64,000 nt of DNA from Frateuria_A sp035944355 (lineage in GTDB: Bacteria > Pseudomonadota > Gammaproteobacteria > Xanthomonadales > Rhodanobacteraceae): positions 124,001 through 188,000 of the forward strand of contig NZ_DASZBH010000004.1 in assembly GCF_035944355.1 (NCBI RefSeq), written 5' to 3'. The notes under the pieces are model-generated. The model was given only the letters and a program-made list of their open reading frames with translations. It was not told the DNA's origin and did not search any database. The translations under genes were made by a program, and so were the position numbers. Position 1 is the stretch's first letter. The number at the start of each line of letters is the position of its first letter. Shown piece after piece: positions 9,479 through 18,533 of this stretch.

Positions 9479-10362
9479 CGCACGGCGCCCTGTTCGACGA
9501 GGTTCCTGAGATAGCCACCGTAGCCTGTCTTGGCCAGCGGTTCGGCCAGGCGCAGCAGTTGCGCCTCGTCGATCCAGCCCCGCAGGTAGGCGATCTCCTC
9601 CGGACAGCACACCTTCAGGCCCTGGCGGTGCTCGATCGTCTGGATGAAGTTGCCCGCTTCCATCAGCGACTCGTGCGTGCCGGTGTCGAGCCAGGCATAG
9701 CCGCGGCCGAGCTGCTCCAGATGCAGGTTGCCCTGATCAAGGTAGCAGCGGTTGAGGTCGGTGATCTCCAGCTCGCCACGCGGGGAGGGCTTGAGCGAGG
9801 CGGCGTAGTCGCACACGCGGCTGTCATAGAAATACAGGCCGGTGACGGCATAGTTCGATTTGGGCTGCGCGGGCTTCTCCTCCAGGCCCACCACGCGACC
9901 CTCGTCGTCGAACTCGGCCACGCCGTAGCGCTGAGGATCACGCACCCAGTAGCCGAACACGGTAGCTCCCTGCTCGCGCGCAGCCGCGCGTTGCAGGCGT
10001 TCGGTCAGCCCCACGCCATAGAAGATGTTGTCGCCCAGCACCAGGCAGCTGGGCGCTCCATCGAGGAACTCGCGGCCGATCAGGAAAGCCTGCGCCAGGC
10101 CGTCGGGCGAGGGCTGCACGGCGTACTGGATGTTCATGCCCCACTGCGAGCCGTCGCCCAGCAGGCGCTGGAACAGTGCCTGCTCGTGCGGCGTGTTGAT
10201 GACCAGCACTTCGCGGATGCCGGCGAGCATCAGGATCGCCAGCGGGTAATAGATCATCGGCTTGTCGTACACCGGCAGCAGCTGCTTGCTGATGCCCTGG
10301 GTGATCGGATACAGCCGCGTGCCGGACCCGCCGGCCAGGATGATGCCCTTGCGTGCGCTCAT
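9475..10362 (-). CDS. rmlA: Glucose-1-phosphate thymidylyltransferase
   Basis: RmlA makes dTDP-glucose from glucose-1-phosphate and dTTP, the first step toward dTDP-L-rhamnose. The 295-residue product starts MSARKGIILAGGSGTRLYP, the nucleotidyltransferase signature, and continues through VLGDNIFYG and the conserved sugar-binding strings EEKPAQPKSNYAVTGLYFYD. The open frame runs to 10533, but ATG 10362 has a GAGGAA ribosome-binding site and the correct N-terminus. It starts 10 bp after rmlB. Confidence 0.95.
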   Translation of the reverse strand: MSARKGIILAGGSGTRLYPITQGISKQLLPVYDKPMIYYPLAILMLAGIREVLVINTPHEQALFQRLLGDGSQWGMNIQYAVQPSPDGLAQAFLIGREFLDGAPSCLVLGDNIFYGVGLTERLQRAAAREQGATVFGYWVRDPQRYGVAEFDDEGRVVGLEEKPAQPKSNYAVTGLYFYDSRVCDYAASLKPSPRGELEITDLNRCYLDQGNLHLEQLGRGYAWLDTGTHESLMEAGNFIQTIEHRQGLKVCCPEEIAYLRGWIDEAQLLRLAEPLAKTGYGGYLRNLVEQGAVR

Positions 10363-10372
10363 GCGTGGTTCC

Positions 10373-11422
10373 TCACGATCCCAGCCGTTCCATGCGGTAG
10401 CTGCCGTCCAGCACGCGCTGCACCCAGAGCTGGTGCGCGAGGTACCAGTCGACGGTCTGCGCGATGCCGCTCTCGAAGGTCTGCGTGGGAGCCCAGCCGA
10501 GCTCATCCTGCAGCTTGCTCGAGTCGATCGCATAGCGGCGGTCGTGGCCGGGGCGGTCCTTGACGAAGGTGATCAGGGACTCGCGCGCACGCCCGTCGGC
10601 GAGCGGCCGGCGGGCATCGAGCAGCGCGCAGATGGTCTTGACCACGGTGATGTTCTCGCGTTCGGCATTGCCGCCCACGTTGTAGGTCTCGCCCACGCGG
10701 CCGGCTTCGAGCACACGCCGGATCGCGCTGCAATGATCGCCCACGTAGAGCCAGTCGCGAATGTTCCTGCCGTCCCCGTAGACCGGCAGCGGCTCGCCGG
10801 CGAGCGCCTTCTGGATGGTGAGCGGGATCAGCTTCTCGGGGAACTGGTAGGGGCCGTAATTGTTGGAGCAGTTGGTGGTGAGCGTGGGCAGGCCGTAGGT
10901 ATGGTGGAAGGCTCGCACCAGATGGTCGGAGGCGGCCTTGGAGGCGGAATAGGGCGAATTGGGCGCGTACGGCGTGGTCTCGGTGAACTTGCCCTCGTCA
11001 CCCAGCGAGCCATACACCTCGTCGGTGGACACGTGCAGGAAGCGGAATGCTTCGCGCGCCGCGCCTTCCAGGCCACGCCAGTAGTCGCGGGCGCATTCGA
11101 GCAGACCCAGAGTGCCCACCACGTTGGTTTCCACGAACGCGGCCGGACCGTCGATCGAGCGGTCCACGTGCGACTCGGCCGCGAAGTTCACGATGGCCTG
11201 CGGCCGGTGCTCCGCCAGCAGCTTGGCGACCAGTTCGCGGTCACCGATGTCACCCTGAACGAACAGGTGGCGGTCGTTGCCCTCGAGCGAGGCGAGGGTA
11301 TCGAGGTTGCCGGCGTAGGTCAGCTTGTCCAGGTTGACCACGCGCAGGCCATCGGCGACCGCCTGCAGCACGAAGTTGGCGCCGATGAAGCCGGCGCCGC
11401 CGGTGACGAGCAAGGTTTCCAT
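10373..11422 (-). CDS. rmlB: dTDP-glucose 4,6-dehydratase
   Basis: RmlB oxidises and dehydrates dTDP-glucose to dTDP-4-keto-6-deoxyglucose using tightly bound NAD. The 349-residue extended SDR begins METLLVTGGAGFIG (Rossmann GxxGxxG) and contains the STDEVYG segment and the catalytic YSASK. ATG 11422 gives this canonical N-terminus; the open frame extends 23 codons further without a family match. It is the first gene of the minus-strand operon, divergent from metB across 170 bp that should contain both promoters. Confidence 0.95.
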   Translation of the reverse strand: METLLVTGGAGFIGANFVLQAVADGLRVVNLDKLTYAGNLDTLASLEGNDRHLFVQGDIGDRELVAKLLAEHRPQAIVNFAAESHVDRSIDGPAAFVETNVVGTLGLLECARDYWRGLEGAAREAFRFLHVSTDEVYGSLGDEGKFTETTPYAPNSPYSASKAASDHLVRAFHHTYGLPTLTTNCSNNYGPYQFPEKLIPLTIQKALAGEPLPVYGDGRNIRDWLYVGDHCSAIRRVLEAGRVGETYNVGGNAERENITVVKTICALLDARRPLADGRARESLITFVKDRPGHDRRYAIDSSKLQDELGWAPTQTFESGIAQTVDWYLAHQLWVQRVLDGSYRMERLGS

Positions 11423-11454
11423 TGGCTCAGAGGGTCCCAGTCCAAACACGTATT

Positions 11455-11491
11455 GTGCACCGAATTCGGGGGTTTTCCGAGCACGGTGCAC
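11455..11491. promoter_or_regulatory. Perfect inverted repeat in the rmlB/metB divergent region
   Basis: GTGCACCG (11455-11462) and its exact reverse complement CGGTGCAC (11484-11491) are separated by 21 bp. They sit in the 170-bp gap between two divergent genes. This could be a two-site operator or an mRNA stem-loop; no known regulator is assigned. Confidence 0.45.
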
Positions 11492-11592
11492 GTCCCCGCT
11501 TGGTGGAAATTAAGGCAATCCGACGGTTCGCAGTTAAGATGTCGCCCCCACACCCGCGCCGGCGTCCGACGGCGCCAAGCGAAGGATCAGCC

Positions 11593-12756
11593 ATGACCAA
11601 GAAAGCCGACGCGCCCCTGGGGCTCGGAACCCGTGCCATCCATGCCGGCCAGCATCCGGACCCGAGCACTGGCGCGATCATGACGCCGATCTACGCCACG
11701 TCCACCTACGTCCAGGAGAGCCCCGGCAAGCACAAGGGTTACGAGTACTCGCGCACGCAGAATCCAACCCGAATGGCCTACGAGCGCTGTGTGGCCGATC
11801 TGGAGGGCGGAGCGGCCGGCTTCGCCTTTGCCTCAGGCCTGGCAGCCGCGGCAACGGTGCTGGACCTGCTCGACTCGGGTAGCCACGTGATCGCCATGGA
11901 CGACCTGTACGGCGGTAGTTATCGATTGTTCGAACGCGTGCGCCGGCGTTCGGCGGGGCTCGATTTTGACTTCATCGACATCAACGATGCCAAGGCGCTC
12001 AAAGCCGCGCTCAAGCCGAACACCCGCATGATTTGGGCGGAGACGCCGACCAACCCGATGCTTAAACTGGTAGACCTAAACAAGGTGGCGGGGTTCGCGA
12101 AGAAACATGGCCTGATCTTGGTGGTCGACAACACCTTCTGCTCGCCGATGGTGCAGCGGCCGTTGGAATTTGGTGCGGACCTGGTGCTGCACTCGGCGAC
12201 GAAGTATCTCAACGGTCATTCGGACATGGTCGGAGGGATTGTGGTAGCCGGCAACGACGAACTCGCCGAGCGAATGGCCTTCCTGCAGAACTCGGTCGGT
12301 GCCATTGCCGGACCCTTCGATGCGTTTCTCGCCATGCGCGGCCTGAAGACCTTGCATCTGCGTATGAAGGCGCATTGCCAAGGCGCCATGGAACTCGCGC
12401 AATGGCTGGATAAGCACCCGGCCGTGGAGCGGGTGATCTACCCGGGCCTGAAGAGCCATCCGCAGCATGCGCTGGCCAAGCGCCAAATGGATGGCTTCGG
12501 CGGCATTATTACCATTGAGGTCAAGGGTGGGTTGAAAAAAGCCCGCCGCATGCTGGAGCGTTGTGAGCTGTTCGCACTGGCCGAGTCACTCGGCGGCGTG
12601 GAGAGCCTGATCGAGCACCCGGCGATCATGACCCACGCTTCGGTGCCGGCCGCCAATCGCAAGCGATTGGGTATCAGCGACGGATTGGTGCGGCTGTCGG
12701 TTGGCGTGGAGGACGTGGCTGACCTCCGCGAGGAACTGGGATCGGCTTTGCGCTGA
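11593..12756 (+). CDS. metB: Cystathionine gamma-synthase/lyase family PLP enzyme (MetB)
   Basis: This Cys/Met-metabolism PLP enzyme either makes cystathionine from an acyl-homoserine or cleaves it to cysteine. The 387-residue product has the family hallmarks: YEYSRTQNPTR near residue 50, DDLYGGSYRLF, and SATKYLNGHSD with the PLP lysine at about K204. The start is ATG 11593 after AAGGA; the frame is open to 11422 but without family sequence. The companion CBS gene argues for the lyase direction, though specificity cannot be read safely. In Xanthomonas this gene marks one border of the LPS locus, as here. Its GC content appears to drop toward the island. Confidence 0.9.
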   Translation: MTKKADAPLGLGTRAIHAGQHPDPSTGAIMTPIYATSTYVQESPGKHKGYEYSRTQNPTRMAYERCVADLEGGAAGFAFASGLAAAATVLDLLDSGSHVIAMDDLYGGSYRLFERVRRRSAGLDFDFIDINDAKALKAALKPNTRMIWAETPTNPMLKLVDLNKVAGFAKKHGLILVVDNTFCSPMVQRPLEFGADLVLHSATKYLNGHSDMVGGIVVAGNDELAERMAFLQNSVGAIAGPFDAFLAMRGLKTLHLRMKAHCQGAMELAQWLDKHPAVERVIYPGLKSHPQHALAKRQMDGFGGIITIEVKGGLKKARRMLERCELFALAESLGGVESLIEHPAIMTHASVPAANRKRLGISDGLVRLSVGVEDVADLREELGSALR

Positions 12757-12901
12757 AACTGGCCGACCGGTTGCTGACTGTTACCTGTCGCTACGACGGA
12801 AACACCGTGAGCCGGTGTGGCGGATAAGGTAAGGCTTTTCGTTTACAAGTTGGGTGCTTGATGGTGCCGAACTTCCCATTTCAAAGGCAAGCAGTATCCA
12901 A

Positions 12902-13726
12902 ATGATTTCAGCCTATCGTCTTGCCGACCCGCTTTCGCCGTACCGGTCGTTGCATCGGCACAGCGCGCTCGTATTGCAAATGGCCAAGCGCGATGTGATC
13001 GGACGCTATCGCGGGTCGTTCATCGGGCTGCTGTGGTCGTTCTTCAATCCATTGCTGATGCTGGCAATCTACACGTTTGTGTTTGGCGTGATTTTCAAAT
13101 CGCGCTGGGCCGGACAGGTCGGGGGACACGTCGAGTTTGCCGTCATCCTGTTCGCGGGATTGAACATCAACGCGATGTTTGCGGAGTGTCTGAACCATGC
13201 ACCGACATTGATCGTGGAAAATACCAATTTCGTGAAGAAGGTCGTTTTTCCGCTGGAGACGCTATCTTGGAGCACGCTGGGTTCAGCGCTGTTCCACCTG
13301 CTGATATCGACCATCGTGCTGCTCGTGATATCGGTATGGGCAAATGGTTCGATTCCGTGGACAGTATTGCTGTTTCCGGTCGTGCTCGCGTGCTTCTTAC
13401 CGTTCGTGGCTGGTGCAATCTGGTTGCTGGCGTCGCTCGGCGTGTTTTTGCGTGATCTGAAGCAGGTCACGGGCATCATCACCATGGCGCTGATGTTTCT
13501 GGCGCCAATCATGTATCCCCGCAGCCTGATCCCAGTGCAGTATCGAGGCTGGATGGATCTGAACCCGCTGACGATCATCGTGGAATCCTCCCAGGACGTG
13601 CTTGTCTGGGGCAGGCAGCCATCCTGGATCCATCTTGGTTTGTACGCGCTGTTTTCCTGCCTGTTCGCTTGGTTGGCATTTGCATGGTTCGAGCGCAGCC
13701 GCAAGGGATTTGCCGATGTCCTGTGA
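12902..13726 (+). CDS. wzm: O-antigen ABC transporter permease Wzm
   Basis: Wzm is the membrane half of the ABC exporter that moves undecaprenyl-linked O-polysaccharide across the inner membrane. The 274-residue product has the ABC-2 pattern: a cytoplasmic interface helix with MAKRDVIGRYRGSFIG, then about six membrane segments. A GTG at 12854 would add 16 residues; ATG 12902 (MISAYRLADPL) fits the family better, although neither has a strong ribosome-binding site. The stop overlaps wzt by 11 bp. GC is clearly lower than in the flanking housekeeping genes, which suggests acquisition by transfer. Confidence 0.9.
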   Translation: MISAYRLADPLSPYRSLHRHSALVLQMAKRDVIGRYRGSFIGLLWSFFNPLLMLAIYTFVFGVIFKSRWAGQVGGHVEFAVILFAGLNINAMFAECLNHAPTLIVENTNFVKKVVFPLETLSWSTLGSALFHLLISTIVLLVISVWANGSIPWTVLLFPVVLACFLPFVAGAIWLLASLGVFLRDLKQVTGIITMALMFLAPIMYPRSLIPVQYRGWMDLNPLTIIVESSQDVLVWGRQPSWIHLGLYALFSCLFAWLAFAWFERSRKGFADVL

Positions 13727-15116
13727 TGCGCTGAGCGTGCGTGTCGAGGGTCTGGGCAAGCGCTATGAGATTTACGCGCAACCCACCGATCGACTCAGGC
13801 AGATGATGCTGCCACGCCTATGGCGAATAATCGGCAGGGCCGGTCCCGAGTACTTCAAGGAGTTCTGGGCGCTGCGCGATGTCAGCTTCGAGGTGCGACG
13901 CGGAGAGACGGTCGGCATCATCGGGCGCAACGGTTCCGGTAAGTCCACCTTGCTACAAATGGTATGTGGCACGCTGAATCCGACTGAGGGCGCTATTGAT
14001 GTTCACGGTCGCATCGCCGCACTGCTCGAGCTGGGGGCCGGTTTCAACCCCGAGTTCACTGGCAGGGAAAACGTCTACCTGAGTGGCCTGCTCTATGGCA
14101 TCGCCGAGCCCGAATTGCGCAAGCGATTCGATGCGATCGTGGATTTTGCGGATATCGGTAGCTTCATCGACCAGCCGGTCAAGACCTACTCCAGCGGTAT
14201 GTACGTGCGCCTGGCCTTCGCCATCGCGGCGCACGTGGATGCCGATACGCTGATCATCGACGAGGCGCTCAGCGTTGGCGACGTGCGCTTCACGCAGAAG
14301 TGCATGCGCTACCTTCGTGAATTCCAGCAACACGGCACCCTGCTTTTTGTCAGCCATGATACGAGCGCGGTGGTCAATCTGTGCGATCGCGCGATCTGGC
14401 TGGATTCGGGTCGGCTGGTAATGGATGGATCGGCTCGCGATGTCGTGGAGCGTTACCTGGCTGCGCAGCACGCGGCGGATCGCGGCTCGCTCGGGGAGAA
14501 AGTGATCTTGACGGCGCACACGGCGGAGCGTGGTGCTAACAATACCTCGGCTCCCCGACTGGATGCTGCCGATGCGCGACAGGCAATCCTCAACGGTACG
14601 GTGGCGCGACGCAATCTGATCGAGATATTCGAGTTCGACATTGCGCAGACAGGTACCGAGTTCGGTGCGGGCGCCATGCGCATCGTAGATGTCCGTTTGC
14701 GCAATGAACTGGGCGAGCCATGCAGCCTGTCATCGGGTGGTGAAGTCGTCTCTGTGGAAATCGAGGCCGAGGTGCTGCAACCCGTCGTTGCGCCGATATT
14801 CGGGTTCTACATCAAGGACCGCCTCGGACAGCGCCTTTTCGGCGACAACACCTATATCAGCTATCGAGATAACCCGCGGGAGGCCAAGCCGGGCGACCAT
14901 CTGATCGCGCGCTTCAGCTTCCGCATGCCGATCCTGCCGAACGGGGACTATTCGGTCGACGTGGCCGTCGCCACCGGCACGCAGGAAAGTCATACCCAGC
15001 AGCACTGGATTCACGACGCGCTCGCCTTCAAGGCACGCGAGAGCACCATGCGCTACGGTCTGGTCGGTATTCCGATGCATACCATTGAAATCGAACAGGT
15101 CGAGGCCACGGCGTGA
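13716..15116 (+). CDS. wzt: O-antigen ABC transporter ATPase Wzt with long C-terminal domain
   Basis: This is the ATPase of the O-polysaccharide exporter. Of 466 residues, the first 250 or so are the nucleotide-binding domain: Walker A GRNGSGKST (70-78), signature YSSGMYVRL and Walker B LIIDEAL. The remaining 200 residues form an extra C-terminal domain (beta-rich from about 300) like that of E. coli O9a Wzt. In that system it binds the terminal modification of the finished glycan. ATG 13716 overlaps wzm by 11 bp, and its TGA overlaps the next gene's start, so three proteins are translationally coupled. An end-modified O-antigen is inferred. Confidence 0.92.
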   Translation: MSCDALSVRVEGLGKRYEIYAQPTDRLRQMMLPRLWRIIGRAGPEYFKEFWALRDVSFEVRRGETVGIIGRNGSGKSTLLQMVCGTLNPTEGAIDVHGRIAALLELGAGFNPEFTGRENVYLSGLLYGIAEPELRKRFDAIVDFADIGSFIDQPVKTYSSGMYVRLAFAIAAHVDADTLIIDEALSVGDVRFTQKCMRYLREFQQHGTLLFVSHDTSAVVNLCDRAIWLDSGRLVMDGSARDVVERYLAAQHAADRGSLGEKVILTAHTAERGANNTSAPRLDAADARQAILNGTVARRNLIEIFEFDIAQTGTEFGAGAMRIVDVRLRNELGEPCSLSSGGEVVSVEIEAEVLQPVVAPIFGFYIKDRLGQRLFGDNTYISYRDNPREAKPGDHLIARFSFRMPILPNGDYSVDVAVATGTQESHTQQHWIHDALAFKARESTMRYGLVGIPMHTIEIEQVEATA

Positions 15117-18100
15117 AATTCACTGGTGAACGTTACGTACCCACAGAAGCGGGCGAGATCCGGCACGAACACCTGCACCGTTACGCATGGTGTGCTCATC
15201 TGGTCGAGGGTAAGGACGTACTGGATATCGCCTGCGGCGAAGGCTACGGCAGCGCCATGTTGGCCCGATCCGCGCGCACGGTACTGGGTGTGGACATCGC
15301 CGATGCCGCCGTTCAGCACGCCATTGCGAAATACGGCGACACGCCGCGCCTGGGCTTCAAGCAAGGGGACGCGGCGCAGATTCCTTTGCCCGATAATTGC
15401 GTCGATGTAGTGGTGTCGTTCGAGACCATAGAACACCACGACAAGCATGCAGAGATGCTGAGCGAGATCCGTCGCGTGCTGCGGCCGGATGGGCTGCTGA
15501 TTATCTCCTCGCCGAATCGTATGGTCTACAGCGAGCAGGCCGGGTACCACAACGAATTCCATGTCAAGGAACTGGACTTCAGCGAGTTCGACGCTGTGCT
15601 GAAGCAGCAGTTCGACCAGGTTCGCTATTTCGGTCAACGGCTCGCCGTGGGCTCCTCCATTTTCACCTTGCAGAGCGAGGATGGCGTGCGCACGGTCGAC
15701 GCATTGACCGACACCGGTTCCGAAGTTGTCGAGCGCGCAGCTTCACTGATCGATCCGGTCTATTTCATCGCGGTGGCCGGTAACCTCGATGCGCGGCTGG
15801 AGGCGCGACTGCGTCCCTCGATCCTGTATTCCGAGGCCGAGGATTTGTACACCCATCATCGCGAGGTCGCGAAATGGGCAACCCGTATCGACAGGGAGCT
15901 GCACACGCTGCGCGACACCTATGGGCGCCTGGTAAAGGAACACGAGGAAACGGTCCAATGGGCCAAGGCACTGGATGTCGAGCTCATGCAGGAGCGTGAA
16001 AGGTGCACTGATTTGAAACCGAAGCTACAGGCCTCACTGGCGCAAGTATCGCGCGGGGATGAGGAAATCACGTTGCTCCTCATGGAGAATCAGGAACTCA
16101 AGGGGCGTAACAAGGACGTCCAGCAACAGCTCGCGGGCCTGCAGGCCGCACACGCGACGTCGCAGAGCGAGTTGACTCAGATGCGAGACAATCTCGATGC
16201 CCTCAGGAAGGAACATTCACGATTGTCTATGCGTCTTGGATCGCAGGCTGGCGAGCTGGCCGAGCTGCGAGGGCTGTATGAGCGAGTCCTGCATTCGCAC
16301 TCATGGAAGCTGACAAGACCTTTGCGCGGATTGAGTCGTCTGCTGCGTGGCGATTGGCGATCGCTACGGGCTACCTATGCCGCGCGTGCCAAGCTGGTAT
16401 CGGGGTCGCTTGCGGCCATTGAGGTGGCGCGTGGAGCGACGGCCGCCGAGGAGTCGGCTGAAGGCCTGCTCGCAGGTCTTGCATTCGAGTCCTATGCGGA
16501 GCCGCTTGTCACCATCATCATTCCGGCGTATGGCAACCTCGCAATCACCGCAGCCTGCCTGCGCTCCATCGCGGCACATCCGCCTAGTGTGGCTTGCGAA
16601 ATTCTGGTGGCTGAAGACGCCTCTGGCGATGTTGAAATGGAGGCGCTGGCTCGTGTGCCAGGCTTGCGTTACGAAGTCAATCCGGAAAACCTCGGCTTCC
16701 TGCGTTCGTGCAATCGCGCCGCCGCTTTGGCGCGAGGCCGCTACTTGTATTTCCTCAATAACGATACCGAGGTCACCGAAGGCTGGCTTGACGCGATGCT
16801 TGATGTGTTCGCGCGTTTCTCGGATTGCGGCATGGTCGGCTCCAAGTTGATCTATCCCGATGGGCGCCTCCAGGAAGCGGGCGGCATTATCTGGAGCGAT
16901 GGGTCCGGCTGGAACTACGGCCGCCTACAGGATGCCGACGCGCCTGAATACAACTACGTGCGCGAAGTGGACTATTGCTCGGGCGCCTCGCTGCTGCTGA
17001 CACGCGGACTGTTCGAGCAGCTTGGGTGCTTCGACGAACGCTACGCGCCGGCCTATTACGAGGACACCGATCTCGCGTTCAAGGTCCGGGAAGCGGGCAA
17101 GCGGGTCTACTACACGCCGCTTTCCACCGTGATCCATCATGAAGGCGTGTCGCACGGTACCGACGAAAACACGGGTATCAAGGCGTACCAAGCTACGAAC
17201 AGTCAGAAGTTTCTCGAACGCTGGGCCGATACGTTGCAGCGCGACCATTACCCGAACGCGCAGAACGTGGTTCGCGCGCGTGAACGCAACGTACCGACTG
17301 GCACCATCCTGGTGATCGACCACTACGTGCCGCAACCGGATCGCGACGCGGGTTCGCGCGTGATGATGGAGTTCATGCGCCAGTTCATCGAGATGGGCAT
17401 GAAGGTCATCTTCTGGCCCGACAACCTGTGGCGCATGCCTGTCTACACGGACCGGCTCCAGGCAATGGGCGTGGAAGTAATCTATGGCAATCCTTGGGCA
17501 GGGAAGTTTGGTCAATTCATCGCCGAACGCGGGGCGGCCATTCAGCATGTACTGCTGAGTCGCCCGCACATAGCAATCAACTACATCGACTCATTGCGCA
17601 GGCATACACGCGCGCGCTTGGTCTACTTTGGCCACGATTTGCATTTCATGCGCCTGCGCCGCCAGCAGCAGGCCACGGGCGACGTCCGGCTCGGTATTGA
17701 AGCCGACGCGATCGAGCGGGTCGAGAGGAATCTGTGGAACCGCTGCGATGTGGTCGTTTACCCGTCCGAAGAGGAGGCTGCACAGGTTCGGATTATGGCG
17801 CCTGCCGTCGAATCTTTGGCCGTGCCGTTGTATTGCTTCCGCGAACCGATGCAGGACGCTAGCTCCAACGTGGCTGAGCGCAGGGGCATTCTTTTTGTAG
17901 CCGGCTTCGGACATCCGCCCAACGTGGACGCGGCGCGCTGGCTGGTCGAGATGATCCTGCCGCACGTTCGCAAGCACCTGCCGCAGGTTCGGTTATTTCT
18001 GGCGGGATCCAACCCGACCGACGAGGTGAAGGCACTCGCGGGCAACGGTGTGGAAGTGCTCGGATATGTGGACGATGCGACCCTGGCATCGTTGTACCGT

Positions 18101-18406
18101 TCGGCGCGTGTCGTGGTGGCGCCGCTGCGCTTCGGTGCGGGGGTCAAGCTGAAGGTGCTGGAAGCTATGGCGCACGGCGTGCCGGTGGCGACGACGTCCG
18201 TGGGTGCACAGGGTTTGCCCGGGCTGGGCGAGGTGGTTCCTGTGTCCGACGACCCCGAGCGAATCGCCGATTCGCTGGTCGAGCTGCTGGTGGACGATCT
18301 CCGCTGGATGGCGATAGCGGACGCGGCGAAGACCTACATAGCCGAGCACTTTTCCGTGAACGTCATGGCCGAGGCGTTGCGCAGGATGCTGGGAATACAA
18401 ATATAA
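15113..18406 (+). CDS. Methyltransferase / coiled coil / GT2 / GT4 fusion protein
   Basis: This 1097-residue protein has four parts. A class I SAM methyltransferase (about 1-240) carries motif I VLDIACGEGYG at 36-46. A charged, heptad-like coiled coil spans about 258-390. A GT-A fold family 2 glycosyltransferase (about 462-700) has VTIIIPAYGN and LNNDTEV. A GT-B, family 4-like glycosyltransferase (about 728-1090) has GAGVKLKVLEAMAHGVPV. The start is a GTG forming a GTGA overlap with the wzt stop, supported by the conserved N-terminus MKFTGERYVP. It probably polymerises or caps the O-chain; methylation could be the end signal read by Wzt. Acceptors and sugars are unknown. Confidence 0.85.
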   Translation: MKFTGERYVPTEAGEIRHEHLHRYAWCAHLVEGKDVLDIACGEGYGSAMLARSARTVLGVDIADAAVQHAIAKYGDTPRLGFKQGDAAQIPLPDNCVDVVVSFETIEHHDKHAEMLSEIRRVLRPDGLLIISSPNRMVYSEQAGYHNEFHVKELDFSEFDAVLKQQFDQVRYFGQRLAVGSSIFTLQSEDGVRTVDALTDTGSEVVERAASLIDPVYFIAVAGNLDARLEARLRPSILYSEAEDLYTHHREVAKWATRIDRELHTLRDTYGRLVKEHEETVQWAKALDVELMQERERCTDLKPKLQASLAQVSRGDEEITLLLMENQELKGRNKDVQQQLAGLQAAHATSQSELTQMRDNLDALRKEHSRLSMRLGSQAGELAELRGLYERVLHSHSWKLTRPLRGLSRLLRGDWRSLRATYAARAKLVSGSLAAIEVARGATAAEESAEGLLAGLAFESYAEPLVTIIIPAYGNLAITAACLRSIAAHPPSVACEILVAEDASGDVEMEALARVPGLRYEVNPENLGFLRSCNRAAALARGRYLYFLNNDTEVTEGWLDAMLDVFARFSDCGMVGSKLIYPDGRLQEAGGIIWSDGSGWNYGRLQDADAPEYNYVREVDYCSGASLLLTRGLFEQLGCFDERYAPAYYEDTDLAFKVREAGKRVYYTPLSTVIHHEGVSHGTDENTGIKAYQATNSQKFLERWADTLQRDHYPNAQNVVRARERNVPTGTILVIDHYVPQPDRDAGSRVMMEFMRQFIEMGMKVIFWPDNLWRMPVYTDRLQAMGVEVIYGNPWAGKFGQFIAERGAAIQHVLLSRPHIAINYIDSLRRHTRARLVYFGHDLHFMRLRRQQQATGDVRLGIEADAIERVERNLWNRCDVVVYPSEEEAAQVRIMAPAVESLAVPLYCFREPMQDASSNVAERRGILFVAGFGHPPNVDAARWLVEMILPHVRKHLPQVRLFLAGSNPTDEVKALAGNGVEVLGYVDDATLASLYRSARVVVAPLRFGAGVKLKVLEAMAHGVPVATTSVGAQGLPGLGEVVPVSDDPERIADSLVELLVDDLRWMAIADAAKTYIAEHFSVNVMAEALRRMLGIQI

Positions 18407-18533
18407 CAGCGACCGCGTCCCTATCGCGCTCGCAACTCGGTCGGACCTTGAGTGCAGCAACGGCTCAACAACAGCGGTGAGGCACGACGTAGTGCGCCGT
18501 TTTGTTTCGAGTGCATTGATATGGAGATTTCGG

